From positions 62,001-126,000 of the forward strand of contig NZ_CAMAPC010000007.1 of the NCBI RefSeq assembly GCF_945859825.1: a stretch of DNA of 64,000 nt. Reading direction: 5' to 3'. Position 1 is the first letter of the stretch; each line of letters begins with the position of its first letter. The position numbers were made by a program, and so were the translations under genes. The notes under the pieces were generated by a model. It had not been told where the DNA came from, searched no databases, and worked only from the letters and a program-made list of their open reading frames with translations. This document shows positions 20,235 through 29,059 of the stretch, in pieces. This DNA comes from Pseudoalteromonas holothuriae. Its GTDB lineage: Bacteria > Pseudomonadota > Gammaproteobacteria > Enterobacterales > Alteromonadaceae.

Positions 20235-20260
20235 AGCGGGTCATAAGATCCGCTGTTTTT
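20235..20260 (+). terminator. Terminator-like hairpin between nrdA and nrdB
   Basis: AGCGGGTC, loop ATAA, GATCCGCT and then GTTTTT. The stem is 8 bp with one G-T pair. It sits in the 50-base nrdA-nrdB gap and may attenuate transcription or protect the nrdA 3' end. Confidence 0.55.
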
Positions 20261-20279
20261 GGTATCGAGTATATAAAAT

Positions 20280-21410
20280 ATGTCTTATTCTACTTTTAGC
20301 AGAACTCATAATGATCAGTTAAAAGAGCCAATGTTTTTTGGCCAAACCGTCAACGTTTCTCGTTTTGACCAACAAAAATACCCTATTTTTGAAAAGTTAA
20401 TTGAAAAGCAGCTATCTTTCTTCTGGCGCCCTGAAGAGGTAGACGTAAGTAAAGATAGATTAGATTTTCAAGGCTTACCTGAGCATGAAAAGCACATTTT
20501 CTTAAGTAATTTAAAGTATCAAACACTATTAGACAGCGTACAAGGCCGCTCTCCTAACGTCGCGTTGCTCCCTATCGTATCTTTACCTGAACTTGAAACA
20601 TGGATCGAAACTTGGGCATTTAGTGAAACTATTCACAGTCGCTCATACACACACATAATTCGTAATGTGACGCAATCACCAGAGTTAATTTTTGATGACA
20701 TTGTAACTAATGATCGTATTAATCAACGTGCTGATGCTGTAACTCGTTATTATGATGAACTTATCGAGAAGGTTTCTCTTTATAACCTATATGGTGAAGG
20801 TAAGCATGAAATAAATGGCAAAACGGTAGTAATAAATCAGTTTGAATTGAAGAAACTGCTGTACCTTTGCATCATGTCAGTAAACATTTTAGAAGCTATT
20901 CGCTTTTATGTGAGCTTTGCCTGTTCATTTGCATTTGCAGAACGTGAGCTAATGGAAGGTAACGCAAAAATCATCAAGCTGATTGCGCGTGATGAAGCAT
21001 TACATCTATCTGGCACACAGCATATGCTAAACATCATGCAAGATGGCAAAGATGACCCAGAAATGGCAATTGTTGCTGCTCAATGCCAAGAGCAAGCTAT
21101 TGCAATGTTTGTTGAAGCAGCAGAACAAGAAAAAGACTGGGCTGAATACTTATTTAAAGATGGCTCAATGATTGGCTTAAATAAAGATATTTTATGCCAA
21201 TATGTTGAATATATTACAAATGTTCGCATGACAGCTGTCGGTCTACCTACACAGTTTGAGAACAAGAGTAATCCTATTCCATGGATAAATGCTTGGTTAG
21301 TGTCTGATAACGTTCAAGTTGCCCCACAAGAAGCAGAGATAAGTTCATACCTTGTTGGTCAAATTGACTCTGAGGTTGATGCTGCAGAATTTGGTGATTT
21401 CGACTTGTAA
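20280..21410 (+). CDS. nrdB: Ribonucleoside-diphosphate reductase class Ia, beta subunit
   Basis: 376 residues. Diiron ligands and the radical tyrosine lie in [18 protein letters not shown] (near residues 115-132), and the second ligand pair in [15 protein letters not shown]. It generates the tyrosyl radical used by NrdA. The TAA stop overlaps the ATG of the ferredoxin gene by one base, so maintenance ferredoxin production is coupled to NrdB. Confidence 0.97.
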   Translation: MSYSTFSRTHNDQLKEPMFFGQTVNVSRFDQQKYPIFEKLIEKQLSFFWRPEEVDVSKDRLDFQGLPEHEKHIFLSNLKYQTLLDSVQGRSPNVALLPIVSLPELETWIETWAFSETIHSRSYTHIIRNVTQSPELIFDDIVTNDRINQRADAVTRYYDELIEKVSLYNLYGEGKHEINGKTVVINQFELKKLLYLCIMSVNILEAIRFYVSFACSFAFAERELMEGNAKIIKLIARDEALHLSGTQHMLNIMQDGKDDPEMAIVAAQCQEQAIAMFVEAAEQEKDWAEYLFKDGSMIGLNKDILCQYVEYITNVRMTAVGLPTQFENKSNPIPWINAWLVSDNVQVAPQEAEISSYLVGQIDSEVDAAEFGDFDL

Positions 21411-21682
21411 TGAGCGATAAGCACTGCCATAAGGTTACTCTTAATAGCCAATCTGAGCCGCTAGATTTTGCGGCTCAATCACCTTCTCTTCTTGATACTC
21501 TAGAGCAAGCTAATATTGAAGTCGCTTATCAATGCCGTGAAGGGTTTTGCGGTGCATGTCGTGCCAAACTAGTGCAAGGAGAGGTTTGTTATAACCAAGA
21601 ACCTTTAGCATTTGTCCGTGATGGTGAAATACTTCTATGCTGTACCAAACCTTTAACTAATATAAAGCTCACCCTACTGTGA
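21410..21682 (+). CDS. yfaE: [2Fe-2S] ferredoxin, YfaE-like NrdB maintenance protein
   Basis: 90 residues. Plant-type 2Fe-2S ligands are seen as CREGFCGACRAK plus the distal cysteine in LLCCTKP. YfaE-type ferredoxins reduce the diferric centre of NrdB so the tyrosyl radical can be rebuilt. The position immediately after nrdB, with a TAATG overlap, supports that role. Confidence 0.93.
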   Translation: MSDKHCHKVTLNSQSEPLDFAAQSPSLLDTLEQANIEVAYQCREGFCGACRAKLVQGEVCYNQEPLAFVRDGEILLCCTKPLTNIKLTLL

Positions 21683-21881
21683 ACATACTTTGCATTTTTA
21701 TAATACACTCTATTTAATTAACCACAGCTCTGGATAGGCAAATTAGTTCAATAATCTATTTTTTGATTCAGGGCGTTGGTTTCACTCACAATAACCAAAA
21801 TATCATCATTCGTTTGCAAGTATTGAGAGTTTACAAAGTATTATCCCTTCAACCCCCTTATAAAACATCAGGAAAAGGATT

Positions 21882-22406
21882 CTAAAGTAGCTTTAATACA
21901 TTGGTTTCGTAATATTCAGTTTTATCGCTCACACTAATTTGGTTTTGCTCTATAACAATATCCCAATGCAAACTCCGGCTCAATGCTTCACTTAAGGAAT
22001 CTAAAAAATCCTCTTCCAACGCAAAAATACTGATATTTTCTACGTAGCTTAATCGCTCTTTAACAGAGTCAAACCACTCGCTATCTTCTTTGATAAGTAA
22101 CACAAGTTTTTTATACTGCTTAGCTATGCGAATAATATCGCCTAACTCCATAACGCCCGCAAACAATGCAACGGTTATATGACCTTGTTTATCTTCTAGC
22201 CAGACGTCTGGTTTTTGCTTTTCAGATAAATTATTGAGACAAGCAGCTTGTTCATAAGATAACGCACAATACCCTAACATTTTTAATACGAAGTGCTCTA
22301 ATGTCTCTGCTTTTTGCAATGCAGTGGTAAACACTTCTTGGTGGTTGGCATGATGAAATAGGTCTGCCACATTCAATCGTGCCTTGAAAACAAAAGGTTT
22401 ACTCAT
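21882..22406 (-). CDS. yaeQ: YaeQ family protein
   Basis: About 174 residues from the ATG at 22406 (MSKPFVFKARLNVADL), which aligns with the YaeQ N terminus; the frame is open to 22502, but that extension covers the intergenic operator region. YaeQ proteins have a nuclease-like (PD-(D/E)XK) fold of unsettled function: E. coli YaeQ was once linked to RfaH suppression, later disputed. The fold's acidic motif region is visible as KPDVWLEDKQGHITVALFAG. It is divergent from the zinc receptor, so it could share its promoter region. Confidence 0.8.
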   Translation of the reverse strand: MSKPFVFKARLNVADLFHHANHQEVFTTALQKAETLEHFVLKMLGYCALSYEQAACLNNLSEKQKPDVWLEDKQGHITVALFAGVMELGDIIRIAKQYKKLVLLIKEDSEWFDSVKERLSYVENISIFALEEDFLDSLSEALSRSLHWDIVIEQNQISVSDKTEYYETNVLKLL

Positions 22407-22476
22407 AAGAATTACCCAAAATATAACATTCTCTGTAACTATAGGAGTTATGATCACATTATCAACAAAATTAAGA

Positions 22477-22489
22477 GTTACAATATAAC
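22477..22489 (+). promoter_or_regulatory. Zur-like box (upstream copy)
   Basis: GTTACAATATAAC matches the gammaproteobacterial Zur core GTTATAATATAAC with a single mismatch. It lies in the yaeQ/TonB receptor divergent region, 25 bases before the perfect box. Confidence 0.6.
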
Positions 22490-22513
22490 ATTGTTGAATC
22501 ATTAAAAATGCGG

Positions 22514-22528
22514 TGTTATATTATAACA
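22514..22528 (+). promoter_or_regulatory. Zur box (perfect palindrome)
   Basis: TGTTATATTATAACA is a perfect 15-base palindrome and the classic Zur operator core. It ends 36 bases before the receptor ATG at 22564, where zinc-loaded Zur would block transcription. Together with the histidine-rich receptor it makes zinc uptake the likely role. Confidence 0.85.
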
Positions 22529-22563
22529 ACACTAACACACATACTCTGAACAAGTTAAAAATT

Positions 22564-25065
22564 ATGATCAAGCAGTCCTTAATTAGCAGTGCCATTGTTT
22601 CCGCTTTATTTTCATCTTATGCATTTGCAGGTGATGTGAAAGGTAAAGTAGTTGATCACAATAACCAACCTGTAAGTGGTGCTAAACTTCATTTGCATGG
22701 TAAGTCACAATCTGTCAGCACTGACAAAAATGGCCTTTTTACTATTTCGGTTGATGCAGACTCGCAACTTCATGTGTCAAAAAACAACTACATTGATGAA
22801 CGAATTAATGTAACTGAAAACAATGGTTTCGTAACAGTAAAACTCAACCCAAGTGCAGTTGAAAGCATTGTTGTGTTTGCATCGGCTCTGCATAAAAACA
22901 ATGTTGAAATGGCAGCACCGGTATCAGTGTTAGGCGGTGATGAGCTAAAAAATGCAGCGAAACCTACTCTCGGTGAAACATTAAAAGGCATCCCTGGTAT
23001 CAATTCGAGTTATTTTGGCCCAGTTTCTTCAAGCCCTATAATCCGAGGTTTAGATGGTCCGCGCGTAAAAATCATGCAAAATGGTTTAGATAGCAGTGAT
23101 GCATCTCGGGTTGGACCTGACCATGCTAATACAAATGACAGTTTATCAGCACAGCAAATTGAAGTGTTACGTGGCCCTGCAACCTTGCTGTATGGCTCAG
23201 GTGCCATTGGTGGTGTCGTGAATGTGGTTGATAACCGCATTCCTAGAGATGTAATAGAAACCTTAAGTGGTGCTGCTGAATATAGCCATGACAGCGTATC
23301 TAATACCAACACTTATGCTGCCCTGCTAGAAACAGGTAACGACGGGTTCAACTTTCACTTTGATGGTGTAAGTCGTAAAGGTGGCAACTATGAAACCCCG
23401 ACTTTCAAATTACCTGAAGATGAGCACCATGATGAGCATGACGCTCACGACGACCATCATGAAGAAGAGCACCACGATGAAGAACACATGGATGAGCATG
23501 AAGAACATGCTGAATTTGCCAATCAGGTAGATAATACTTTTATTGACTCTCAGCAATTCAATATTGGCTCAAGCTATGTCAATGAGCATATGACCATTGG
23601 CTTATCTTTTGGTCGGATTGATACTGACTACGGAATTCCCGCACATAGCCACGCGCACCATGAACATGACGAACACGACGAACATGACGAACATGACGAA
23701 CATGACGAACATGACGAACATGACGAACATGACGAACATGACGAACATGACGAACATGATGACAATGTATTCGCCCGTGTAAAACAAGACCGTTGGCAAG
23801 CATTATTTAATTATGCATTGCATAATCAATGGATTGAATCGGTAAGTGTACGCGCAGGCTATACCGATTATAAACACAGTGAGATTGAAGGCGAGCAGAT
23901 TGGCACAACTTTCACTAACAAGTCATCTGAATTACGTGCCAGTTTAGAGCACAAGTTAGGTAACTGGCACGGCATCCTTGGCTACCATTTCAGTGATAGT
24001 GATTATGCTGCACAAGGTGAAGAAGCGTTTACACCAGCCACACAAACTAAAATTCACTCTCTTTACTTACTCGAAGAGCGCAACTTTGGTGACTTTACTT
24101 TAGAGCTGGGTGCTCGAGTCGAAGATTACCAACTTAGCAGTAGAATTAGTACTCACGAAGAGCATGAACATGAACATGAACATGAACATGAACATGAAGA
24201 ACATACTGAAGGCGATGTCGATTATCAACTTGATATGACCAATATCAGTGCGTCTATCGGGGGGGTTTACGAGTTTATCGACGGCCACAACGTTGCACTT
24301 AACCTCTCTCGCTCTGAGCGTGCCCCCTTAACAGCAGAGCTATTATCAAATGGTTCACACATCGCGACTAACACTTATGAATTAGGTTTAGGATATCACC
24401 TTGAAGACGGCGAAGCCCACTTTGAACCAGAAGATATAAAACAAGAAACCGCAACCAATATTGATTTGAGTGTTCGTCGCTTCATTGGTGATTTTGGTTA
24501 TACCATTAACGTGTTTTATAACGATATCAACAACTTTTACTATCAAAAGAATACCGGCTTGATGTATAGCCACGCACACGGTATTGAAGAGGCAGATCAT
24601 TTTCATGAAGGGTCTCAGCCTGTTTTTCAATTTACCAGTCAAGATGCTGAACTTTACGGAATAGAATTGGACGCGCATTATCGTATTAATGATAAGAACC
24701 GTTTCAAGGTGTTTGCTGATTCGCTGAGCGCCAAACTTAAAAATGGTAATGCGTTACCGCGTATTCCTAGCAACAAGTTAGGCGTGAAGTACGAATATGC
24801 TTATGAGGGTTTTCAAGCCAACATGACCGTGACACGCTACGCTAAGCAAGATGATATTACCACCTATGAAACCAACACAATGGGCTACACCCTTGTTGAT
24901 GCAAGTGTTCAATATGACTTTAGTCAAAGCGGTATTGATTTTGTTGCATATATGAATTTAGACAACCTCACTGACGAACTAGGCTTTGTACATAGCTCAT
25001 TCATCAAAGAGCAAGCCCCGCTTCCTGGGCGCAACATTAAGCTTGGTGTTCGCGCCTACTTCTAA
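22564..25065 (+). CDS. znuD: TonB-dependent zinc receptor, ZnuD-like, histidine-rich
   Basis: 833 residues from the ATG at 22564; the frame is open to a GTG at 22513 inside the Zur box, which is not a plausible start. The order is signal peptide (MIKQSLISSAIVSALFSS), carboxypeptidase-like beta domain (VKGKVVDHNNQPVSGAKLHL), plug (GIPGINSSYFGP, SSPIIRGLDGPRVKI, VLRGPATLLYGSGAIGGVV) and a 22-strand-type barrel ending in an aromatic residue (GVRAYF). Three His/Asp/Glu-rich stretches occur: near residues 288-315, ten HDE units at 368-397, and six HE units at 534-545. These probably capture zinc at the surface. Zur boxes upstream support this. Confidence 0.9.
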   Translation: MIKQSLISSAIVSALFSSYAFAGDVKGKVVDHNNQPVSGAKLHLHGKSQSVSTDKNGLFTISVDADSQLHVSKNNYIDERINVTENNGFVTVKLNPSAVESIVVFASALHKNNVEMAAPVSVLGGDELKNAAKPTLGETLKGIPGINSSYFGPVSSSPIIRGLDGPRVKIMQNGLDSSDASRVGPDHANTNDSLSAQQIEVLRGPATLLYGSGAIGGVVNVVDNRIPRDVIETLSGAAEYSHDSVSNTNTYAALLETGNDGFNFHFDGVSRKGGNYETPTFKLPEDEHHDEHDAHDDHHEEEHHDEEHMDEHEEHAEFANQVDNTFIDSQQFNIGSSYVNEHMTIGLSFGRIDTDYGIPAHSHAHHEHDEHDEHDEHDEHDEHDEHDEHDEHDEHDEHDDNVFARVKQDRWQALFNYALHNQWIESVSVRAGYTDYKHSEIEGEQIGTTFTNKSSELRASLEHKLGNWHGILGYHFSDSDYAAQGEEAFTPATQTKIHSLYLLEERNFGDFTLELGARVEDYQLSSRISTHEEHEHEHEHEHEHEEHTEGDVDYQLDMTNISASIGGVYEFIDGHNVALNLSRSERAPLTAELLSNGSHIATNTYELGLGYHLEDGEAHFEPEDIKQETATNIDLSVRRFIGDFGYTINVFYNDINNFYYQKNTGLMYSHAHGIEEADHFHEGSQPVFQFTSQDAELYGIELDAHYRINDKNRFKVFADSLSAKLKNGNALPRIPSNKLGVKYEYAYEGFQANMTVTRYAKQDDITTYETNTMGYTLVDASVQYDFSQSGIDFVAYMNLDNLTDELGFVHSSFIKEQAPLPGRNIKLGVRAYF
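23665..23754 (+). repeat. Tandem 9-base repeat (CATGACGAA) x10 in znuD
   Basis: Ten consecutive 9-base units encode His-Asp-Glu; only the second unit differs (CACGACGAA). The near-identity at DNA level, not only protein level, points to recent slipped-strand expansion. Unit length is a multiple of three, so copy-number change alters the loop length without breaking the frame. Confidence 0.95.
24163..24198 (+). repeat. Tandem 6-base repeat (CATGAA) x6 in znuD
   Basis: Six identical CATGAA units encode (His-Glu)6 in a second extracellular-loop-like segment. Like the 9-base repeat upstream, it is frame-neutral and should vary in copy number. Confidence 0.92.
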
Positions 25066-25071
25066 CGCTCC

Positions 25072-25114
25072 AATGCAATGTTAGCGCTCAGCAAATGCTG
25101 CCTAACATTGCATT
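25072..25114 (+). terminator. Terminator after the zinc receptor
   Basis: AATGCAATGTTAG and CTAACATTGCATT form a perfect 13-bp stem, with a smaller CAGCA/TGCTG stem in the loop, followed by TTCTCTT. It begins 7 bases past the stop, so the receptor is probably a single-gene transcript. Confidence 0.8.
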
Positions 25115-25197
25115 TTCTCTTAACTTGTAATGCCTTGTAATAGCAAACACAACAATAAGTAACTATTATTTTACATTTACTGTTGCAAGGAATATCA

Positions 25198-27024
25198 ATG
25201 AGCAAGTTATATTTAGCCACCACACTCGGTATTATTGGCCTTTTTGCCATCGTAGGCTGTAGTACAAATCGTCATACTGCCCCTTCAGAACCAATTTCAA
25301 TTACACCTGAAAAAGGAAAAGTACCAAAACGTACATGGCTTGACCAAGGTTGGAGTAAAGAAATAAGCGAAAATTTTTGGTTTACAAACCAAGGCTCACA
25401 AATAATACCTTACAACTGGTTCGTTTGGCTTGAGCAAGCTGATAGCACCCAACTGTTCCGTCATACCGAGCATATGGAGTCTTTACGTTATTTACCAAGC
25501 GAAGCCAGCAAAAAAAACCCGGGCGGGTTACCAATTGGCTTTGCTCTGCACAGCAACCAAACAACGGGTGAAAATTGGGTTGGTATGACCTGTGCTGCTT
25601 GTCATACTAACCAAGTAGACTACCAAGGTACAAAAATACTCGTTGATGGCGCGCCCACTTTAGGTAACTTTGTACTCTTTTTTGACCGACTGGTTACTGC
25701 ACTTAACACCACACTTAATGATAATGCTAAATTCGATCGTTTTGCGCGTAATGTTCTTGCTTCAAAATACAGCTCAAGTAATAAAAACAACCTTAAAAAG
25801 CGCTTGCAAAGTATTGCATTACAAACAGCAGATCGCCAACAGGTAAATGCATTACCCGAAGACTTTCCAAAAGACTTTACCAGTTATGCGCGACTAGATG
25901 CTTTTGGCAACATACAAAATGCAGGTACCGCTTTTGCACTTAATGATTTAACAAACAAAAATGCGCCTACAGGCCCAGTTTCATACCCCTTTTTATGGGG
26001 AACACATCAATCTGACGTGGTTCAATGGAATGCATCGGCGCCAAATACACCTATTGTTGGTCCACTCGTACGCAATATTGGCGAAGTGGTGGGAGTATTT
26101 GGTGAGCTTGCAATCAAAGAAGCACCGTTTTGGCAACGCCTTTGGGGCAAACATGTTCGCTATAGTTCAACCGTTGATATGATAGGCCTTGGCAACTTAG
26201 AGTCTTGGGTAAAAACATTAAAATCACCCCAATGGCCTTTAGAGCACTTCCCTGCTGTTGATACAGAAAAAGCTGCCAAAGGTGAGCTGTTATATAAACA
26301 ACAATGCGCGAGTTGCCATAAAATTGTTCCCCGCGGCAAAGAACATGAAGATTATACCGCCAATCAAACTTTAATTAGTGAATTGGGTACTGATCCTGTT
26401 ACCGCTAATAATGCATCTTGCCATATGGCTAACACACTGATATTAGAAGGCACCAAAGAGCACATTTTAATTGGCTCTAAGTTTCAGGCTGAAGACAATG
26501 CCATCGATATACCCGTCAATGGGGTAGTTGGTTTAGTGCTAAAAGACCTACCTCTGGCACTTAAAGCTGGTAATATTCCTGAGCGCACAGGCGTTGACGG
26601 TGAGAGAATTAGCGCCATAAAAGAGCTTGAAAACTTAGTTGTTCATCATCTGAAAAAACGTGGTAAAAGGGCCGATGAAGTTGAAGCTGATTGTGCCGAT
26701 GGCGTTTACGATGGTGGTGTTTATAAAGGCAGGCCACTTAATGGTATTTGGGCAACGGCTCCTTACCTACACAATGGGTCAGTACCTAACCTATATGAAT
26801 TAATGCAAAAACCAGAGCAACGCGTAACACAGTTTTGGGTAGGTAATCGAGAGTTTGACCCAGTGAACGTTGGCTATGTTACAACCGCGGGCTTAAATAT
26901 GTTTAAGGTTAACAAACCCAATGGCGAAATCATGCCAGGAAACTCAAATAGAGGTCACAGCTACGGCACCGATCTAAATGATGAGCAAAAATGGCAAATT
27001 ATTGAATATATGAAAACACTTTAA
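25198..27024 (+). CDS. Di-heme c-type cytochrome lipoprotein (RoxA/MauG-like di-heme peroxidase family)
   Basis: 608 residues from the ATG at 25198, which has AAGGA nine bases before it; the upstream TTG at 25183 is less likely. The N terminus is a lipoprotein signal (LGIIGLFAIVGC). Two haem c motifs are present: CAACH at 132-136 and CASCH at 370-374, the latter in the context SPQWPLEHFP followed by KGELLYKQQC. This layout recalls large di-heme peroxidase-like proteins such as RoxA rubber oxygenase and MauG relatives, which act in the periplasm or outside the cell. The substrate is unknown. Confidence 0.75.
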   Translation: MSKLYLATTLGIIGLFAIVGCSTNRHTAPSEPISITPEKGKVPKRTWLDQGWSKEISENFWFTNQGSQIIPYNWFVWLEQADSTQLFRHTEHMESLRYLPSEASKKNPGGLPIGFALHSNQTTGENWVGMTCAACHTNQVDYQGTKILVDGAPTLGNFVLFFDRLVTALNTTLNDNAKFDRFARNVLASKYSSSNKNNLKKRLQSIALQTADRQQVNALPEDFPKDFTSYARLDAFGNIQNAGTAFALNDLTNKNAPTGPVSYPFLWGTHQSDVVQWNASAPNTPIVGPLVRNIGEVVGVFGELAIKEAPFWQRLWGKHVRYSSTVDMIGLGNLESWVKTLKSPQWPLEHFPAVDTEKAAKGELLYKQQCASCHKIVPRGKEHEDYTANQTLISELGTDPVTANNASCHMANTLILEGTKEHILIGSKFQAEDNAIDIPVNGVVGLVLKDLPLALKAGNIPERTGVDGERISAIKELENLVVHHLKKRGKRADEVEADCADGVYDGGVYKGRPLNGIWATAPYLHNGSVPNLYELMQKPEQRVTQFWVGNREFDPVNVGYVTTAGLNMFKVNKPNGEIMPGNSNRGHSYGTDLNDEQKWQIIEYMKTL

Positions 27025-27034
27025 CTACTTAGTT

Positions 27035-27183
27035 ATACCAATTGCATTAAATAGATGACCAGATAAATGGCTTAGTAATAAGGTGAAATTTCGGTATGTA
27101 GTTATTCTACATGAGTGATTTTTAACTCAGGTACTAGGTCATTTAGCACACTTGAGCGATCAATATTTTAATAAAATTGATGT
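27035..27183. repeat. Dispersed intergenic repeat, copy 3 of 3
   Basis: Begins ATACCAATTGCATTAAATAG, contains TTTCGGTATGTAGTTATTC and TACATGAGTGATTTTTAAC, and ends AATAAAATTGATGT. It follows the cytochrome stop by 10 bases and lies before that gene's likely terminator. Nothing else is recognisable in the 27211-27331 remainder of this gap. Confidence 0.8.
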
Positions 27184-27189
27184 TGTTAT

Positions 27190-27210
27190 AGGGCCTCGCA
27201 GGGCCCTTTT
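27190..27210 (+). terminator. Hairpin terminator after the di-heme cytochrome gene
   Basis: AGGGCC, loop TCGCAG, GGCCCT and then TTT. The repeat element lies between the gene and this hairpin, so the element would be transcribed as part of the 3' UTR. Confidence 0.55.
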
Positions 27211-27331
27211 CATATTACTCTGATATATAAACTCTCCTAAAGCGCCGCTGTTTAAAAGCCAATAATACAAACGTTCACCTAATTTACTAAGTACGTAAAA
27301 AATACTATTCAAACACACGTATTACCTGTGC

Positions 27332-28093
27332 CTAACCTGAACGTAATGCGAGTATTTTAGATATATCATCAGTTTCACTGAACAAAGAAAGAGCTTTGTT
27401 CTGCGTTTCTATAGCCACAATAGACATTCTGTCTGCCAATTCATTACCTTCAATGCCCACATGTCCATTTACATGATATATGTGAATTTTTTCAGCAACT
27501 TCTTGGTAAAGCATATAAGCAGACTTAATTATATCGAGATTTTTGATTTCGCCACCAGCTTTAGTCCAGCCTTTTTTCTCCCAACCGGCGGCCCATTTTG
27601 TAACACAATCAATGGAATACCTTGAATCACAGAAGATCACCACAGAAAAATTAGAAGCAAGGTACTCTTTTGCAAGTAACAAAGCTTGAGCTAAACCACG
27701 AAGTTCGGCTGTATTATTAGTGCCAATAGCTTGATACAAACCATACCAAAGTTCACTTAATTCATTTTGTTTATAAACAGCTAACCCTGTACCAGCCTTT
27801 CCCGGATTAGGGTCACATGCACCGTCTGTATATATTTTTATGTCAAATGGCATAGCATCAATTTCTTTTTGGCATAGCGACGTTATATTTGATTTATTGG
27901 TTTTTGCTCTTTGCTTTGCTTTTAAGGGTGTTAAACTTAATTTACCGCTAAATGCTGACTGAGCTTCTTCTAGTGAGGAGTATGATTTATATTTAGCTCC
28001 AGCAAAACCATCAACTAATGATTTACACTTATCCCACGTCGTAAAAATACCCGTTTCACGGCCTGTCCAGATTACGTAATACTTTTTAGCCAC
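27332..28093 (-). CDS. Ribonuclease HI with N-terminal hybrid-binding (viroplasmin-like) domain
   Basis: 253 residues in two parts. The N-terminal 45 residues (KKYYVIWTGRETGIFTTWDK, then a second strand and YKSYSSLEEAQSAF) form the RNA-DNA hybrid-binding domain. Residues from about 85 form RNase H, with the catalytic acids in IYTDGACDPNPGKAG, NNTAELRGLAQA, IFCDSRYSI and NELADRMS, plus the histidine-containing loop VNGHVGIEGNE. It degrades RNA in RNA-DNA hybrids. This architecture is common in eukaryotes and some bacteria and differs from the short E. coli RnhA; it may be a second RNase H of the cell. Confidence 0.9.
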   Translation of the reverse strand: MAKKYYVIWTGRETGIFTTWDKCKSLVDGFAGAKYKSYSSLEEAQSAFSGKLSLTPLKAKQRAKTNKSNITSLCQKEIDAMPFDIKIYTDGACDPNPGKAGTGLAVYKQNELSELWYGLYQAIGTNNTAELRGLAQALLLAKEYLASNFSVVIFCDSRYSIDCVTKWAAGWEKKGWTKAGGEIKNLDIIKSAYMLYQEVAEKIHIYHVNGHVGIEGNELADRMSIVAIETQNKALSLFSETDDISKILALRSG

Positions 28094-28369
28094 ACGGCCT
28101 CCAAGTTAAAATTAACAATTTATATCGTATTATACTCTTATTAAAAGCCTACTATCATCGCTATTATCACTGCAAGGAAACAGAGTTATCTGCCTAATAC
28201 AAATATAGATAACACTAAGTTGTAATGTGTGATGCTTTTGGTGGATAATCAGAATCCCCCTCAAGCTTGCTTGGGTCGATACTATAATTTGTAATGACGA
28301 TACATTTCATAAACCTTCTCTACTTGGTGTATTTAAAAGGTATTTCTACTTTATATATTTTGTCGGTAA

Positions 28370-29014
28370 CTATGCAGCACACACCTGTTGTTGAATGTGT
28401 CTTAATTGCTTACGTAATTCATTCAATGATAATGCTCCTGATATAACCCACTCCTCATTTATCACTAAAGATGGTGTTGACTGGATCTCAAATTTTCGAG
28501 CCAACTTTCTATCTCGTTGAATTTCCTGCACACGATCTGAAGATGCATAATCTTTCAAAAAGCGTTGTTTATCTAATCCAACTTCAACGGCAATATCTGC
28601 AAGTGTCTCTAAATCAGCGATGTTGCGGTTTTCACTCATATGTGCGTGTGTAACTGCGTCAAAATAATCCCAATACTCTTCTTTTCCACCTTGTTTTTGT
28701 GCTACTTTGCAAGCAATTAATCCAGTAGTAGATGTAGGATATTCAAATGACTTTTTTCGCATCCCTTCAACGTTGACACGGTTTTGGTCGTCGGCCAGAG
28801 CGCAGTGTTCCCAATGGCCTAATATGATTTTCTTTGCTTGTTTCATTGAACCAAACTTTCTTATCATCTCGCTCTTATCTGCTGACAATGCAAAGGCATG
28901 GTGATGCACCTCTAAGTTCATTTCTTTTGCAAGATGACGTAGTCGTGGTGATAGTACATAACACCAACCACATATAACATCGTGGAAAAAATCAACTCTA
29001 AGTTTCTGCTTCAT
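28370..29014 (-). CDS. DsbA family oxidoreductase (FrnE-like)
   Basis: 214 residues, with the thioredoxin-fold active site CGWC at residues 15-18 and the cis-proline in IQSTPSLVI. There is no signal peptide, so it is likely cytosolic, like the FrnE/2-hydroxychromene-isomerase branch rather than periplasmic DsbA. It is the last of four minus-strand genes (31030 to 28370) with redox functions, consistent with a thiol or disulfide repair role. The 276-base gap to the RNase H gene shows no gene. Confidence 0.8.
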   Translation of the reverse strand: MKQKLRVDFFHDVICGWCYVLSPRLRHLAKEMNLEVHHHAFALSADKSEMIRKFGSMKQAKKIILGHWEHCALADDQNRVNVEGMRKKSFEYPTSTTGLIACKVAQKQGGKEEYWDYFDAVTHAHMSENRNIADLETLADIAVEVGLDKQRFLKDYASSDRVQEIQRDRKLARKFEIQSTPSLVINEEWVISGALSLNELRKQLRHIQQQVCAA

Positions 29015-29059
29015 AATGACTCTCTAAAATTTTGTTTGAATATTTATTTGTACTCAGGT

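Noticed and set aside
23665-23754. Possible CRISPR array
   Set aside because: The repeats are 9 bases, adjacent, without spacers and lie inside a coding sequence.
23579-23803. Long open frames full of Met-Thr-Asn or Phe-Val-Met repeats on both strands
   Set aside because: They are other-frame readings of the 9-base tandem repeat inside znuD; the real frame is the His-Asp-Glu one with plug and barrel around it.
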